A DNA stretch of 64,000 nucleotides from Mycobacteriales bacterium (GTDB taxonomy: Bacteria > Actinomycetota > Actinomycetes > Mycobacteriales > CADCTP01), in NCBI GenBank assembly GCA_035995165.1, contig DASYKU010000008.1, positions 45,896 to 109,895 on the forward strand, read 5' to 3'. Shown in pieces: positions 25,567-33,388 of the stretch (the first letter of the stretch is position 1; every line of letters begins with the position of its first letter). Below the pieces are notes generated by a model. That model was not told the origin of the DNA, did not search any database, and was given only the letters and a program-made list of their open reading frames with translations. A program made the translations under genes and the position numbers.

Positions 25567-26610
25567 ATGTCCGCAGCGTCCTCAGTCAGCCCGGGTGTCG
25601 TGGTAGGTCTGGACATCGGCGGCACCTCCACCAACGCGACCGTCCTCGACGGCTTCGGCCGGTTCCTCGTCGACGACCTGTGCGAGACGCCGAGCCGGGT
25701 GCTCGAAGGTCCACAGGCGACACTGGGCGCGCTGCGCACGTCGTTCGAGGGGGTGCTGGCGCAGACCGCGCTGACCCCGGGCGCGGTGGTGGCGGTCGGG
25801 CTGGACACGCCCGGGCCGGCCAGCGCGGACGGGGTGATCTCGTCCAAGGGCTCGACGAACTTCAACCAGCCCGAGTGGCGCGGCTTCGACATCCGCGGCG
25901 CGCTGGCGACCGAGCTCGGGCTGCCGGTGGTCTACACCAACGACGCCAACGCGGCCGCGCTCTACGCGCACCACCTGCACTTCGGGGTGGAGGCCGAGCG
26001 GCGCTCGTCGGTGGCCGCGATCGTCGGCACCGGCCTCGGCGGCGGGGTGGTCGAGAGCGGCCGGGTCGTGCAGGGCGCGGCCGGCATGGCCGGCGAGCTC
26101 GGGCACGTACAGATCCCGATGCACGGGCTGCTGCGGGAGGACCAGCCGCTGCCGGTCTGCAACTGCGGCTTCGTCGGCGACGCCGAGAGCGTCGCCTCGC
26201 TGACCGGGATCGTGAACAACCTGCTGCCGTACTGGTTGGGTCGCTACCCGGACCACCCGCTGGCCCAGGTGCGGCCGATCCGGGCGGCGGCGATGAAGGT
26301 GCGCGGGCTGGCCGAGGACGGGGACGAGCTGGCGCTGGCCGTGTTCGAGCAGCAGGCCGCCGCGCTCGGGCGGCTGTTCACGATCGCGGCCAACTTCACC
26401 GACCCGCACGCGTACTTCCTCGGCGGCGGCGTGGTCGAGGCGGCGCCGCACTTCCGGTCCTGGTTCCTGGACAAGGTCCGGGAGAACACCCAGCTGCGGG
26501 ACGAGCAGGAGAAGGTGGCGACGCTGGAGCTGGTCCCGGACCGGGACATGGCCGGCGCGCGCGGGGCGGCCATCGCCGCCCGCGACGCCGCGGAGGCCGC
26601 GGCCCGGTAG
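25567..26610 (+). CDS. ROK family protein (sugar kinase type)
   Basis: 347 residues from ATG 25567, with GAGGTGG just upstream (GTG 25561 is the alternative). The N-terminal phosphate motif is GLDIGGTSTN and the catalytic Asp lies in YTNDANAAALYAHH. The ROK zinc region reads ELGHVQIPMHG ... CNCGFVGDAES, where the usual GC after CxCGxx is GD, so the third zinc cysteine is absent. With no N-terminal DNA-binding domain it is a kinase-type ROK, probably for glucose or an amino sugar. It is convergent with the transglutaminase genes and no sugar genes lie next to it. Confidence 0.88.
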   Translation: MSAASSVSPGVVVGLDIGGTSTNATVLDGFGRFLVDDLCETPSRVLEGPQATLGALRTSFEGVLAQTALTPGAVVAVGLDTPGPASADGVISSKGSTNFNQPEWRGFDIRGALATELGLPVVYTNDANAAALYAHHLHFGVEAERRSSVAAIVGTGLGGGVVESGRVVQGAAGMAGELGHVQIPMHGLLREDQPLPVCNCGFVGDAESVASLTGIVNNLLPYWLGRYPDHPLAQVRPIRAAAMKVRGLAEDGDELALAVFEQQAAALGRLFTIAANFTDPHAYFLGGGVVEAAPHFRSWFLDKVRENTQLRDEQEKVATLELVPDRDMAGARGAAIAARDAAEAAAR

Positions 26611-26615
26611 GGGCC

Positions 26616-27527
26616 TCAGGTGGCGGGCAGCAGGTCGGCGCCGACGGCGGTGACGCCGGCCCGCTTGGTCCAGGTCAGCGTTCCGGTGGCGGCTCCCGAG
26701 TACACGCCCGAGGTCGGCGCGACGGCGGCGTAGTCCGGGCCGACCGCGACCGGCAGGTGCCGGCTGCCGGCCCGGCAGCCGTTGGTCGGGTCGAACGCCA
26801 GCGCCCGCGCCCCCGTCCCGTCGCGGACGAACACCTCGACCCAGGCGTGGCTGCCGCCCTGCTCGCCCAGCAGGTGGCCGGAGACGTACCGGGCCGGGAT
26901 GCCGGCCAGCCGGCAGACCGTGAGCATCACGTGCGCGTAGTCCTGACAGACCCCACGGCGGATCGCGTACGCCTCGGCCGCGGTGGTGAAGACCGATGTC
27001 GCGTCGAAGGCGAAGCTGAACTCGGCCCGCAGCCGCAGCGACAGCGCCTCGGCCAGCTCGGCGTCGGCCGGGTACGCCGCCCGCAGCTCGCCGGCCAGGT
27101 CCCGGAGCTCCGGCGACGGGCTGGTCAGCCGGGTCGGGACCAGGTGCCGGGGCGTGGTCAGCGCGTCGGCCGGCAGCAGCGGGTCGGCCGCCGGCCCGGT
27201 CCGTTCGACCAGCGCCGCCAGCGTGAACTCGACCGCCGACGGCACCACCGGCAGCTCGACCGAGACGATCTCGTTGCCATCGTCGTCGGCCCGGACGGAC
27301 GGGCGGTGCTGGATGCCGCCCGGGTCGGCGACCGAGACGTGCCGGGACCGCCGGTGCAGGCTGCCGTGCCGCGGCCGGGGCAGCGCGACCAGCCGCTGCC
27401 GGACGTCGTACGCCGGCCCGTCGTACTCGTAGCGGAAGACCTGGTGCAGCAGGTAGCTGACCGAGCGGGCGCCATCGAGGTCGAGGCCGTCCAGGTCGAG
27501 CAGGGGCTGGCCGAGCCAGTCGGTCAC
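26616..27527 (-). CDS. Transglutaminase-like cysteine protease-fold protein A
   Basis: 303 residues from GTG 27527, whose GTGA overlaps the stop of the preceding gene. An N-terminal bacterial transglutaminase-like beta domain (SYLLHQVFRYEYDGPAYDV, QRLVALPR) precedes the catalytic core with Cys194 (RRGVCQDYAHV), His227 (GGSHAWVEVF) and Asp246 (AFDPTNG). All three catalytic residues are intact. In this COG1305 group the enzymes are thought to cut or join peptide amides. It belongs to a cluster with ATP-grasp and alpha-E proteins that encodes a predicted peptide-modification system. Confidence 0.9.
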   Translation of the reverse strand: MTDWLGQPLLDLDGLDLDGARSVSYLLHQVFRYEYDGPAYDVRQRLVALPRPRHGSLHRRSRHVSVADPGGIQHRPSVRADDDGNEIVSVELPVVPSAVEFTLAALVERTGPAADPLLPADALTTPRHLVPTRLTSPSPELRDLAGELRAAYPADAELAEALSLRLRAEFSFAFDATSVFTTAAEAYAIRRGVCQDYAHVMLTVCRLAGIPARYVSGHLLGEQGGSHAWVEVFVRDGTGARALAFDPTNGCRAGSRHLPVAVGPDYAAVAPTSGVYSGAATGTLTWTKRAGVTAVGADLLPAT

Positions 27528-28417
27528 GGGATCACGCCGGGGTCGGCGACGGCGACCGACTCGGCGGAACCGTCCGGATCGGCCGGGTCCCCCACCATGC
27601 CGTCGGGCGCCTCGTCGGCCCAGACCACCATCCGCTCCAGCATCGGCCCGCCGAACGTGGTCACCATCGCCACGTCGAGCGCGTCCCGGCCGCGGCCGAT
27701 GAGGACCCGGCCCTTGCGGGCGGCGTTGTTGCGGGGGTCGAAGGTGTACCAGGTGCCGTCCAGGTAGACCTCGATCCAGGCGGCGAAGTCCATCGGCTCG
27801 GCCGCCGGCGGCACGTCCATGTCGGGCAGGTAGCCGAAGACGTAGCGGGCCGGGATGTTCAGCGCGCGCAGGAAGCTCAGCGCGACGTGCGCGAAGTCGC
27901 GGCAGACCCCGCGCTTGGCCGCCCACACGTCGGCCGCGGTGGTGAGCGGGGTGCTGGTGCCCATCTCGAAGGTCAGGTTGGCGTTGACGTGGTTGATCAC
28001 CGCCTGGACCCGGCTGTAGCCCGGCTGCATCGAGCCGAAGGTGTCCCAGGCCTCGTCGCCGAGCACCTCGGGCAGCACGTACCGGCTGGGCATCGTGTAG
28101 AGCAGCGCCTCGTCCGGCAGGTCGACGACCGGGGTCTCCCGGGCGTCCCAGGTGACCTCCTCGGTCGCGTCCGGGACCGTGACCAGCGCGTCGAAGCGGA
28201 GCGTGCAGACCCCGGCCGGGAGCGTGAGCCGCTGGCAGGGGTTGCCGTAGAGGTCGGCGTAGCCGTGCCGGACGACCTCCGGGGCGCTCTCCCAGCTCGC
28301 GGTCCGCACCATCGCCGGCCCGGCGTCGTACGGCATGACCTGGAAGACGGCCGGTGTGTCGATCGCCGCGGTGTAGACGAACTCGCAGCCGACCCGTACC
28401 TGGCGACGGGATTCCAT
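27524..28417 (-). CDS. Transglutaminase-like protein B, possibly inactive
   Basis: 297 residues from ATG 28417 (GGAG just upstream; the frame is open to 28459). Core: Cys172 in KRGVCRDFAHV, and Asp227 in WYTFDPRNN. Where most related proteins have the catalytic His (MDFHAW), this one reads MDFAAW, so residue 212 is Ala. Either this subgroup uses another residue or the protein has lost catalysis. The tail GRVLIGRGRDALDVAMVTT is typical of its subfamily. It is translationally coupled to transglutaminase A, and the two may work as a pair. A GTAACGTT element lies 27 nt upstream. Confidence 0.88.
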   Translation of the reverse strand: MESRRQVRVGCEFVYTAAIDTPAVFQVMPYDAGPAMVRTASWESAPEVVRHGYADLYGNPCQRLTLPAGVCTLRFDALVTVPDATEEVTWDARETPVVDLPDEALLYTMPSRYVLPEVLGDEAWDTFGSMQPGYSRVQAVINHVNANLTFEMGTSTPLTTAADVWAAKRGVCRDFAHVALSFLRALNIPARYVFGYLPDMDVPPAAEPMDFAAWIEVYLDGTWYTFDPRNNAARKGRVLIGRGRDALDVAMVTTFGGPMLERMVVWADEAPDGMVGDPADPDGSAESVAVADPGVIP

Positions 28418-28443
28418 CGCTCCACACTCCCGCAGACGGATTA

Positions 28444-28459
28444 CTGGAACGTTACGCAA
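28444..28459 (-). promoter_or_regulatory. Shared promoter/operator element upstream of transglutaminase B (copy 1)
   Basis: On the minus strand TTGCGTAACGTTCCAG, identical over 16 bp to the element before the PPOX gene. It contains TAACGT, a fit to the actinobacterial -10 TANNNT, and the near-palindrome GTAACGTTCC. A start about 7 nt beyond the TAACGT would give a leader of roughly 24 nt carrying the ribosome site. No TTGACA-like -35 is seen. Confidence 0.55.
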
Positions 28460-28475
28460 CCTGCTCGAAACACAC

Positions 28476-28510
28476 GTCCGCCCCTCCGGATGTGGGACGG
28501 AGGGGCGGAC
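28476..28510 (-). terminator. Hairpin terminator after the secreted paralogue pair
   Basis: GTCCGCCCCTCC (28476-28487) and GGAGGGGCGGAC (28499-28510) are exact complements, a 12-bp GC stem with an 11-nt loop. It lies 20 nt past the stop of the gene ending at 28531. Confidence 0.8.
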
Positions 28511-28530
28511 GACCCGAGGGAGAGTCGGGG

Positions 28531-28887
28531 CTACTTGATGACGGTCTTGCCCTTCTTGTAGAGGAGCGAGACCTTGGCGCCGGTCTTCGGGTTCTTGAAC
28601 CGGATGTCCAAGCCCTTCGAGCTGGCGCCCTGCGACTTGACCGTCGCCTTCCAGGGCTTGTTCACGTCGTACGAGTTCAGAAGGGTGGTGCCGCCCTCGA
28701 CGCAGACGGTTCCGGCCAGGAGGGCCGTGTTGTCGGCGGAGAAGCCGTACGGGACGTCGATCGTGTCCGTGCCGGCCGGGCAGAGGAAGCCGGGAGTGGC
28801 GGAGGCGGAGGTCGCCGGCAGCAGCACCGAGGCCGCGAGGCCGGCGGCCAGGCAGGAGCCGGCCACCCAGCGCAGGTTCTTCTTCAT
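28531..28887 (-). CDS. Small secreted protein, paralogue 1
   Basis: 118 residues from ATG 28887 after a GGGGGA site. The signal peptide (KKNLRWVAGSCLAAGLAAS ... TSASA) leads to a mature domain of about 88 residues: CPAGTDTIDVPYGFSADN, LLAGTVCVEGGTTLL, KATVKSQGASS, DIRFKNPKTG. Two cysteines probably form one disulfide. It is the same length as, and clearly homologous to, the gene just upstream, so the two arose by tandem duplication. The family is unknown to me. It is rich in Lys near its C-terminus, unlike its sister. It lies inside the transglutaminase/ATP-grasp region, making it a candidate substrate or partner. Confidence 0.82.
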   Translation of the reverse strand: MKKNLRWVAGSCLAAGLAASVLLPATSASATPGFLCPAGTDTIDVPYGFSADNTALLAGTVCVEGGTTLLNSYDVNKPWKATVKSQGASSKGLDIRFKNPKTGAKVSLLYKKGKTVIK

Positions 28888-28901
28888 GGTCAGTCCCCCG
28901 C

Positions 28902-29258
28902 TCAGTTCTTGATCTCGGTCTTGCCGGCCTCGTAGCGCAGCTCGACCCGGTCGCGGGTGTCGGCGTTGGAGAACCGCACCTCGGTCCGGTCGTTGCTGCC
29001 GGAGGACTTCACCTCGGCGCGCCACCCGTCGGTGACGTTGACCTGCTCGAACGCGGTCGTACCGGTCTGGACGCAGACGGTGCCGGCAAGCTCCGGCACG
29101 TTGTCGGCGCTGAACGCGTACGGGACGTCGATGGTGTCGGTGCCGTCGGGGCAGGAGAAGCCCTCGGTGGCAGAGGCGGACACGGCCGGCAGCAACATCA
29201 CGCCCATGGCGGCGGCGACGATCGCCGAGCCGAGGCCCAGGCGGGCTTTCTTGTTCAC
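28902..29258 (-). CDS. Small secreted protein, paralogue 2
   Basis: 118 residues from GTG 29258 with AGGGAG upstream. Signal peptide (NKKARLGLGSAIVAAAMGVM ... SASA), then CPDGTDTIDVPYAFSADN, ELAGTVCVQTGTTAF and VELRYEAGKTEIK. It shares the two cysteines and the TDTIDVPY, FSADN and LAGTVCV blocks with its sister 14 bp downstream, but its body is more acidic. Function unknown. A 10-bp palindrome lies about 100 nt upstream and a TTGAAA hexamer in the leader region may be part of a promoter. Confidence 0.82.
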   Translation of the reverse strand: MNKKARLGLGSAIVAAAMGVMLLPAVSASATEGFSCPDGTDTIDVPYAFSADNVPELAGTVCVQTGTTAFEQVNVTDGWRAEVKSSGSNDRTEVRFSNADTRDRVELRYEAGKTEIKN

Positions 29259-29357
29259 AACAACTCCCTGAGGGGGTGGAGTCCAAGTAGTGCGGTGTGT
29301 GTCTGAAGTTTCAACGGAATGCCCGGCGGGGGGCCACTGGACGATGGTTCTAGTACC

Positions 29358-29367
29358 TGTCCGGACA
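29358..29367. promoter_or_regulatory. TGTCCGGACA palindrome upstream of the secreted paralogues
   Basis: A perfect 10-bp palindrome 100 nt before GTG 29258 and just past the stop of the PPOX gene. Its half-site TGTCCGG is that of the 16-bp palindrome before the secreted Cys/His peptide gene at 25201. Confidence 0.35.
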
Positions 29368-29369
29368 CA

Positions 29370-29834
29370 TCAGGCGAGACGGGCCGGGAACCCACCCGTC
29401 GCGACCGGCCCCCAGCGCTCCGGGGTGACCCGGAGCAGGGACTTGCCCTGCGTCCGCATGGCCGCGCGGTACTCGTCCCAGTCCGGGTGCTCGCCGGAGA
29501 TGCAGCGGAAGTACTCGACCAGCGGCTCGACCGCCGCCTCCCCGTCCAGCACCTCGGCCCGGCCGTCCACCTGCACCCAGGGCCCGCCGAAGTCGTCGGA
29601 CAGGACGAGCACGCTGGCGGCCGGCTCGCGGCGCAGATTGACCGTCTTGGCCCGGTCCGGGTAGCTGGAGATGACGATCCGGCCGTCCGGCAGCACCCCG
29701 CCGGTGACCGGGGACAGCTGCGGCGCCCCGTCGCGACGGTGCGTCACCAGGATCATGTGGTGGCGCGGCCGGACGAACTCCAGCAGGGCGTTCAGGTCGA
29801 CGTTCGTGGTGGTGGCGATCTGGCGGGGGCTCAT
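29370..29834 (-). CDS. PPOX-class F420-dependent oxidoreductase-like protein
   Basis: 154 residues with the split-barrel flavin/deazaflavin fold: RHHMILVTHRRDGAPQLSPV, RIVISSYPDRAKTVNLRREP, WVQVDGRAEVLDG and a C-terminal RVTPERWGPVATGG. The wording matches the F420-dependent PPOX subfamily of actinomycetes, which reduce or bind F420 and sometimes biliverdin; the true substrate is open. ATG 29834 has no ribosome site, but a TAACGT -10-like box ends exactly 7 nt before it, so the mRNA is probably leaderless. It is divergent from the ATP-grasp gene. Confidence 0.85.
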   Translation of the reverse strand: MSPRQIATTTNVDLNALLEFVRPRHHMILVTHRRDGAPQLSPVTGGVLPDGRIVISSYPDRAKTVNLRREPAASVLVLSDDFGGPWVQVDGRAEVLDGEAAVEPLVEYFRCISGEHPDWDEYRAAMRTQGKSLLRVTPERWGPVATGGFPARLA

Positions 29835-29836
29835 TT

Positions 29837-29852
29837 CTGGAACGTTACGCAA
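29837..29852 (-). promoter_or_regulatory. Shared promoter/operator element upstream of the PPOX gene (copy 2)
   Basis: Minus strand TTGCGTAACGTTCCAG, identical to the copy at 28444-28459. TAACGT is followed by 7 nt and then the A of the start codon, the geometry of a leaderless promoter. Confidence 0.55.
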
Positions 29853-29880
29853 AGCTCCCGTAACAGAATCGGGGTAGACA

Positions 29881-31443
29881 GTGGTCGTGGAGGGGCTCCT
29901 GGCCGGGTATCGCAGCCCTGCGTTCGACGAGATGGTCGACGCGGAGGGCGTGCCGTACGCGCACACCAAGTCGCTCTACGAGGCGCTCCAGCTGCTGTCC
30001 GCGGCCGACCTGAGCGAGCGCGGCGCGGCCCGGGCCCGCAGCTTCCTGGAACAGGGCATCACGTTCTCCTCCTCCGGTCAGGAGTGGGTCTTCCCGCTCG
30101 ACCTGATCCCCCGGCTGATCCCGGAGCAGGAGTGGGAGCACATCGAGGCCGGGGTGGCCCAGCGGGTCCGCGCCCTGGAGGCCTTCCTGGCCGACGTGTA
30201 CGGCGACCGCAGGGTCCTCGCCGACGGCATCGTGCCGCACTCGCTGGTCGTGACCAGCAGCAACTTCACCCGGGCCGCCGCCGGCATCCGGCCGGCCTCC
30301 GGCGTCCGGGTGCACCTGGCCGGCATCGACCTGGTCCGCGGCTCCGACGGCGTGATGCGGGTCCTGGAGGACAACCTGCGGGTGCCGTCCGGGATCTCGT
30401 ACGTGGTGGAGAACCGGGAGGCGCTCACCCGCGTCTTCCCCGGCCTGTTCCTGGAGCAGCAGGTCCAGCCGGTGGCCAACTACGTGGCGACGATGCTGGA
30501 CTCGCTGCGGGCGACCGCGCCGCGCGGGGTCGACGACCCGACCGTGGTGCTGATGACGCCGGGTGTGCACAACTCGGCGTACTTCGAGCACGCGTTCCTG
30601 GCCCGCAAGATGGGCATCGAGCTGGTCGAGGGCCGGGACCTGGTCTGCCGGGACAACGTGCTCTACATGCGTACGACGAGCGGGCAGCGCCGCGTCGACG
30701 TCGTCTACCGGCGCATCGACGACGACTTCCTGGACCCGCTGCAGTTCCGCGGCGACTCGATGATCGGCTGCCCGGGGCTGGTCAACGCGGCCCGGGCCGG
30801 CAACGTCACGCTGGCCAACGCGATCGGCAACGGGGTCGCCGACGACAAGCTGACCTACACCTACGTCCCGGCGCTGATCCGGTACTACCTGGGCGAGGAG
30901 CCGCTGCTGCCGAACGTGCCGACGTTCCGGCTGGACGACCCGGACGTCCGGGCCGACTGCCTGGCCCGGGCCGACCAGCTGGTGTTCAAGCCGGTCGACG
31001 GGTCCGGCGGGCACGGCATCGTGATCGGGCCGCAGGCCACCGACGAGGAGCTGACCGAGGTGATCGGCAAGGTCACCGAGCTGCCCCGGGCGTACGTGGC
31101 CCAGGAGGTGGTGCTGCTGTCCACGGTGCCGTCCCAGGACGGGGACACGCTCAGGCCCCGGCACGTGGACCTGCGGCCGTTCGCGACCAACGACGGCGAG
31201 CGGGTCCGGGTGCTGCCCGGCGGGCTGACCCGGGTGGCGCTGCGAGAGGGCAGCCTGGTGGTCAACTCCTCGCAGGGCGGCGGGTCCAAGGACACCTGGG
31301 TGCTCACCTCCCGGCCCCGGCCGCTGCCGATGGACGGGCCGCTGGAGCTGCTGCCCGGCACCCTGCAGGCCGACGCGCCCGACCCGGGGCCGCCGACCGA
31401 GCAGGCCCAGCAACAGCAGCAGTCGCGGGGGTCCCGGTGCTGA
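29881..31443 (+). CDS. Circularly permuted type 2 ATP-grasp protein
   Basis: 520 residues. Features of the COG2308 group are clear: VPYAHTKSLYEALQLLS near the N-terminus, LVVTSSNFTRAAAGIRP, RVLEDNLRVPSGISYVVENR, GGHGIVIGPQA, and TRVALREGSLVVNSSQGGGSKDTW at the C-terminal end. The permuted ATP-grasp is predicted to make amide or peptide bonds. Known genomic partners are alpha-E and transglutaminase-like proteins, and both follow here. A Gln-rich tail ends the protein. GTG 29881 (or 29887) follows GGGGT. The stop overlaps the alpha-E start by 7 nt. Confidence 0.93.
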   Translation: MVVEGLLAGYRSPAFDEMVDAEGVPYAHTKSLYEALQLLSAADLSERGAARARSFLEQGITFSSSGQEWVFPLDLIPRLIPEQEWEHIEAGVAQRVRALEAFLADVYGDRRVLADGIVPHSLVVTSSNFTRAAAGIRPASGVRVHLAGIDLVRGSDGVMRVLEDNLRVPSGISYVVENREALTRVFPGLFLEQQVQPVANYVATMLDSLRATAPRGVDDPTVVLMTPGVHNSAYFEHAFLARKMGIELVEGRDLVCRDNVLYMRTTSGQRRVDVVYRRIDDDFLDPLQFRGDSMIGCPGLVNAARAGNVTLANAIGNGVADDKLTYTYVPALIRYYLGEEPLLPNVPTFRLDDPDVRADCLARADQLVFKPVDGSGGHGIVIGPQATDEELTEVIGKVTELPRAYVAQEVVLLSTVPSQDGDTLRPRHVDLRPFATNDGERVRVLPGGLTRVALREGSLVVNSSQGGGSKDTWVLTSRPRPLPMDGPLELLPGTLQADAPDPGPPTEQAQQQQQSRGSRC

Positions 31444-32396
31444 GCCGCGCGGCCGAGGCCCTGTTCTGGATCGGCCGGTACGCCGAACGGGCCGAGGACA
31501 CCGCCCGCCTGCTCGACGTGCACTTCCACCAGATCATCGTCGACCCGAACGTCGACGAGGCCGGCACCTGCCGGGTCGTCGCGACCGTGATGGGCCTGCA
31601 CGACGAGGCCCCGCCGACGATGCGCGGCGTACTGGACCTGCTCGCGTACGACGGGGCCAACCCGTCCTCGATCGCGGGCTCGCTCTCGGCGGCCCGGGAG
31701 AACGCGCGGGGCGTACGGGAGGCGGTCTCGGGCGAGATCTGGGAGTGCCTGAACGCCACCCACCTGGAGCTGCCGCGGCGGGTGTCGGCGGCCCGCCAGT
31801 TCGGCCCGGCGCCGTTCTTCTCCTACGTCCGGCAGCGCGCGGCCATGTACTCCGGGTACGTCGCCTCGACGATCAGCCGGGACGCCGGCTACGACTTCCT
31901 CGCGCTGGGCCGGTCGCTGGAGCGGGCCGACATGACCGCCCGGCTGCTGGCCGCCGCGGTCGGCACCCCGGGCCGCGGCGACGAGCACTGGATCACCACG
32001 CTGCGGGCGTGCTCGGCCCACGAGGCCTACCTGCGCACGTACCAGCGGGCGCTGGAGCCGCGGCTGGTGCTGGAGTTCCTGCTGCTGGACCGGCTGTTCC
32101 CGCGCTCGGTGCTGCACGCGCTGTCCGTCGGCGAGGAGGCGCTGGCCCGGCTGGAGCCGGCCGCGGAGTGGAACGGGCGGTTCGGGCAGACGCCGGAGGC
32201 CCGACGGCTGATCGGCCGGGTCCGGACGGACCTGGAGTTCCTCTCCCCCGAGGCGATCGTCGACGGGCTGCCGCAGCGGCTGCAGTCGATCCAGCGCGGC
32301 GTCTCCGACGTCAGCGAGTCGGTCGCCCGGCGGTACTTCGGCAGCTCGGCGGTGGTCGGCTGGACCACCGAGGAGAGCGAGTGGGTGACCACATGA
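31437..32396 (+). CDS. Alpha-E domain protein (DUF403)
   Basis: 319 residues from GTG 31437, overlapping the ATP-grasp stop, so translation is coupled. The family is all-helical and rich in conserved Glu/Arg: EALFWIGRYAERAEDTARLLD, ENARGVREAVSGEIWECLN, DFLALGRSLERADMTARLL and RVRTDLEFLSPEAI. Alpha-E proteins (COG2307) almost always accompany the permuted ATP-grasp and are thought to act with it in a peptide-like ligation; no biochemical activity is settled. Length is normal and all the repeated ER/ED motifs are present. Confidence 0.93.
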   Translation: MLSRAAEALFWIGRYAERAEDTARLLDVHFHQIIVDPNVDEAGTCRVVATVMGLHDEAPPTMRGVLDLLAYDGANPSSIAGSLSAARENARGVREAVSGEIWECLNATHLELPRRVSAARQFGPAPFFSYVRQRAAMYSGYVASTISRDAGYDFLALGRSLERADMTARLLAAAVGTPGRGDEHWITTLRACSAHEAYLRTYQRALEPRLVLEFLLLDRLFPRSVLHALSVGEEALARLEPAAEWNGRFGQTPEARRLIGRVRTDLEFLSPEAIVDGLPQRLQSIQRGVSDVSESVARRYFGSSAVVGWTTEESEWVTT

Positions 32397-32484
32397 GCGA
32401 GCGCGGGGGCTCGCAGCGCGAGCGGGGAGCGACGGGGGCTGAGCCGGCCGAGGGACGAGGCCGGGTCTGTCCGAGGAGCGGGAG

Positions 32485-33324
32485 ATGAGCTGGCGGCTGG
32501 CTGTGCGGCACCGGACCGGGTATCAGTACGGGGCGCCGGCGCGGGCGTCGTACAACGAGGTGCGGATGACGCCGGCCACGGCCGGCGGGCAGCACCTGCT
32601 GACCAGCCGGCTGGACATCCGGCCGGACGCCCGCCCGCTGCGCTACGTCGACTACTGGGGCACCCAGGTGCACGCCTTCGACGTGCACGTGCCGCACACC
32701 GAGCTGGTGGTGACCGCGACCTCGGTGGTGGAGACCGCGCCGCCGGTGACCCCGCCCGAGGTCGGCTGGGACACGCTGTCCTCCCCCGAGGTGCGGGACC
32801 GGTACGCCGAGCTGCTCGCCCCGTCGGCGTACGTGCTGGCCGAGGACGAGGTCGACGCCGTGGCCCGGACGCTGCGGGCGGCCGGGACGCCGGCCGGGAC
32901 CGGCCGCGCGGCCGTGCACTGGGTCAACGAGACGCTGGACTACATCCGCGGCGTGACCTCGGTCGGCACCACCTCGGCCGAGGCCCGCGCCCTCGGCCAG
33001 GGTGTCTGCCAGGACTTCTCGCACCTGGCGCTGGCGCTGCTGCGCTCGGCCGGGCTGCCGGCCCGGTACGTCTCCGGCTACCTCTACCCGGGCCAGGAGG
33101 CGACGCTGGACGAACCGGTCTCGGCCGAGAGCCACGCCTGGGTCGAGTTCTGGGCCGGGACCTGGATCCCGCTGGACCCCTCGAACCTGTCCGAGGTGGC
33201 CGAGCGGCACGTGCTCGTCGCCCGCGGCCGCGACTACGCCGACGTCCGTCCGCTGGCCGGCATCTACTCCGGCCCCGCGGCCCAGTCGCTGGGCGTGAAC
33301 GTGGAGCTCACGAGGCTTCGCTAG
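32485..33324 (+). CDS. Transglutaminase-like cysteine protease-fold protein C
   Basis: 279 residues from ATG 32485 with AGGAG upstream. The N-terminal bacterial transglutaminase-like domain (RLAVRHRTGYQYGAPARASY) leads to an intact catalytic core: Cys175 in GQGVCQDFSHLAL, His217 in ESHAWVEFW and Asp231 in PLDPSN. It lies 88 bp after the alpha-E gene in the same direction and completes the usual ATP-grasp/alpha-E/transglutaminase trio. Together with proteins A and B on the other side of the cluster it makes three transglutaminase-fold proteins within 7 kb. Confidence 0.93.
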   Translation: MSWRLAVRHRTGYQYGAPARASYNEVRMTPATAGGQHLLTSRLDIRPDARPLRYVDYWGTQVHAFDVHVPHTELVVTATSVVETAPPVTPPEVGWDTLSSPEVRDRYAELLAPSAYVLAEDEVDAVARTLRAAGTPAGTGRAAVHWVNETLDYIRGVTSVGTTSAEARALGQGVCQDFSHLALALLRSAGLPARYVSGYLYPGQEATLDEPVSAESHAWVEFWAGTWIPLDPSNLSEVAERHVLVARGRDYADVRPLAGIYSGPAAQSLGVNVELTRLR

Positions 33325-33388
33325 CCCCACAGTCCGGGCACAGCAAGCTCACCGAACGGCTACAGGGATCGCGCTGATCGTTGCCGTC

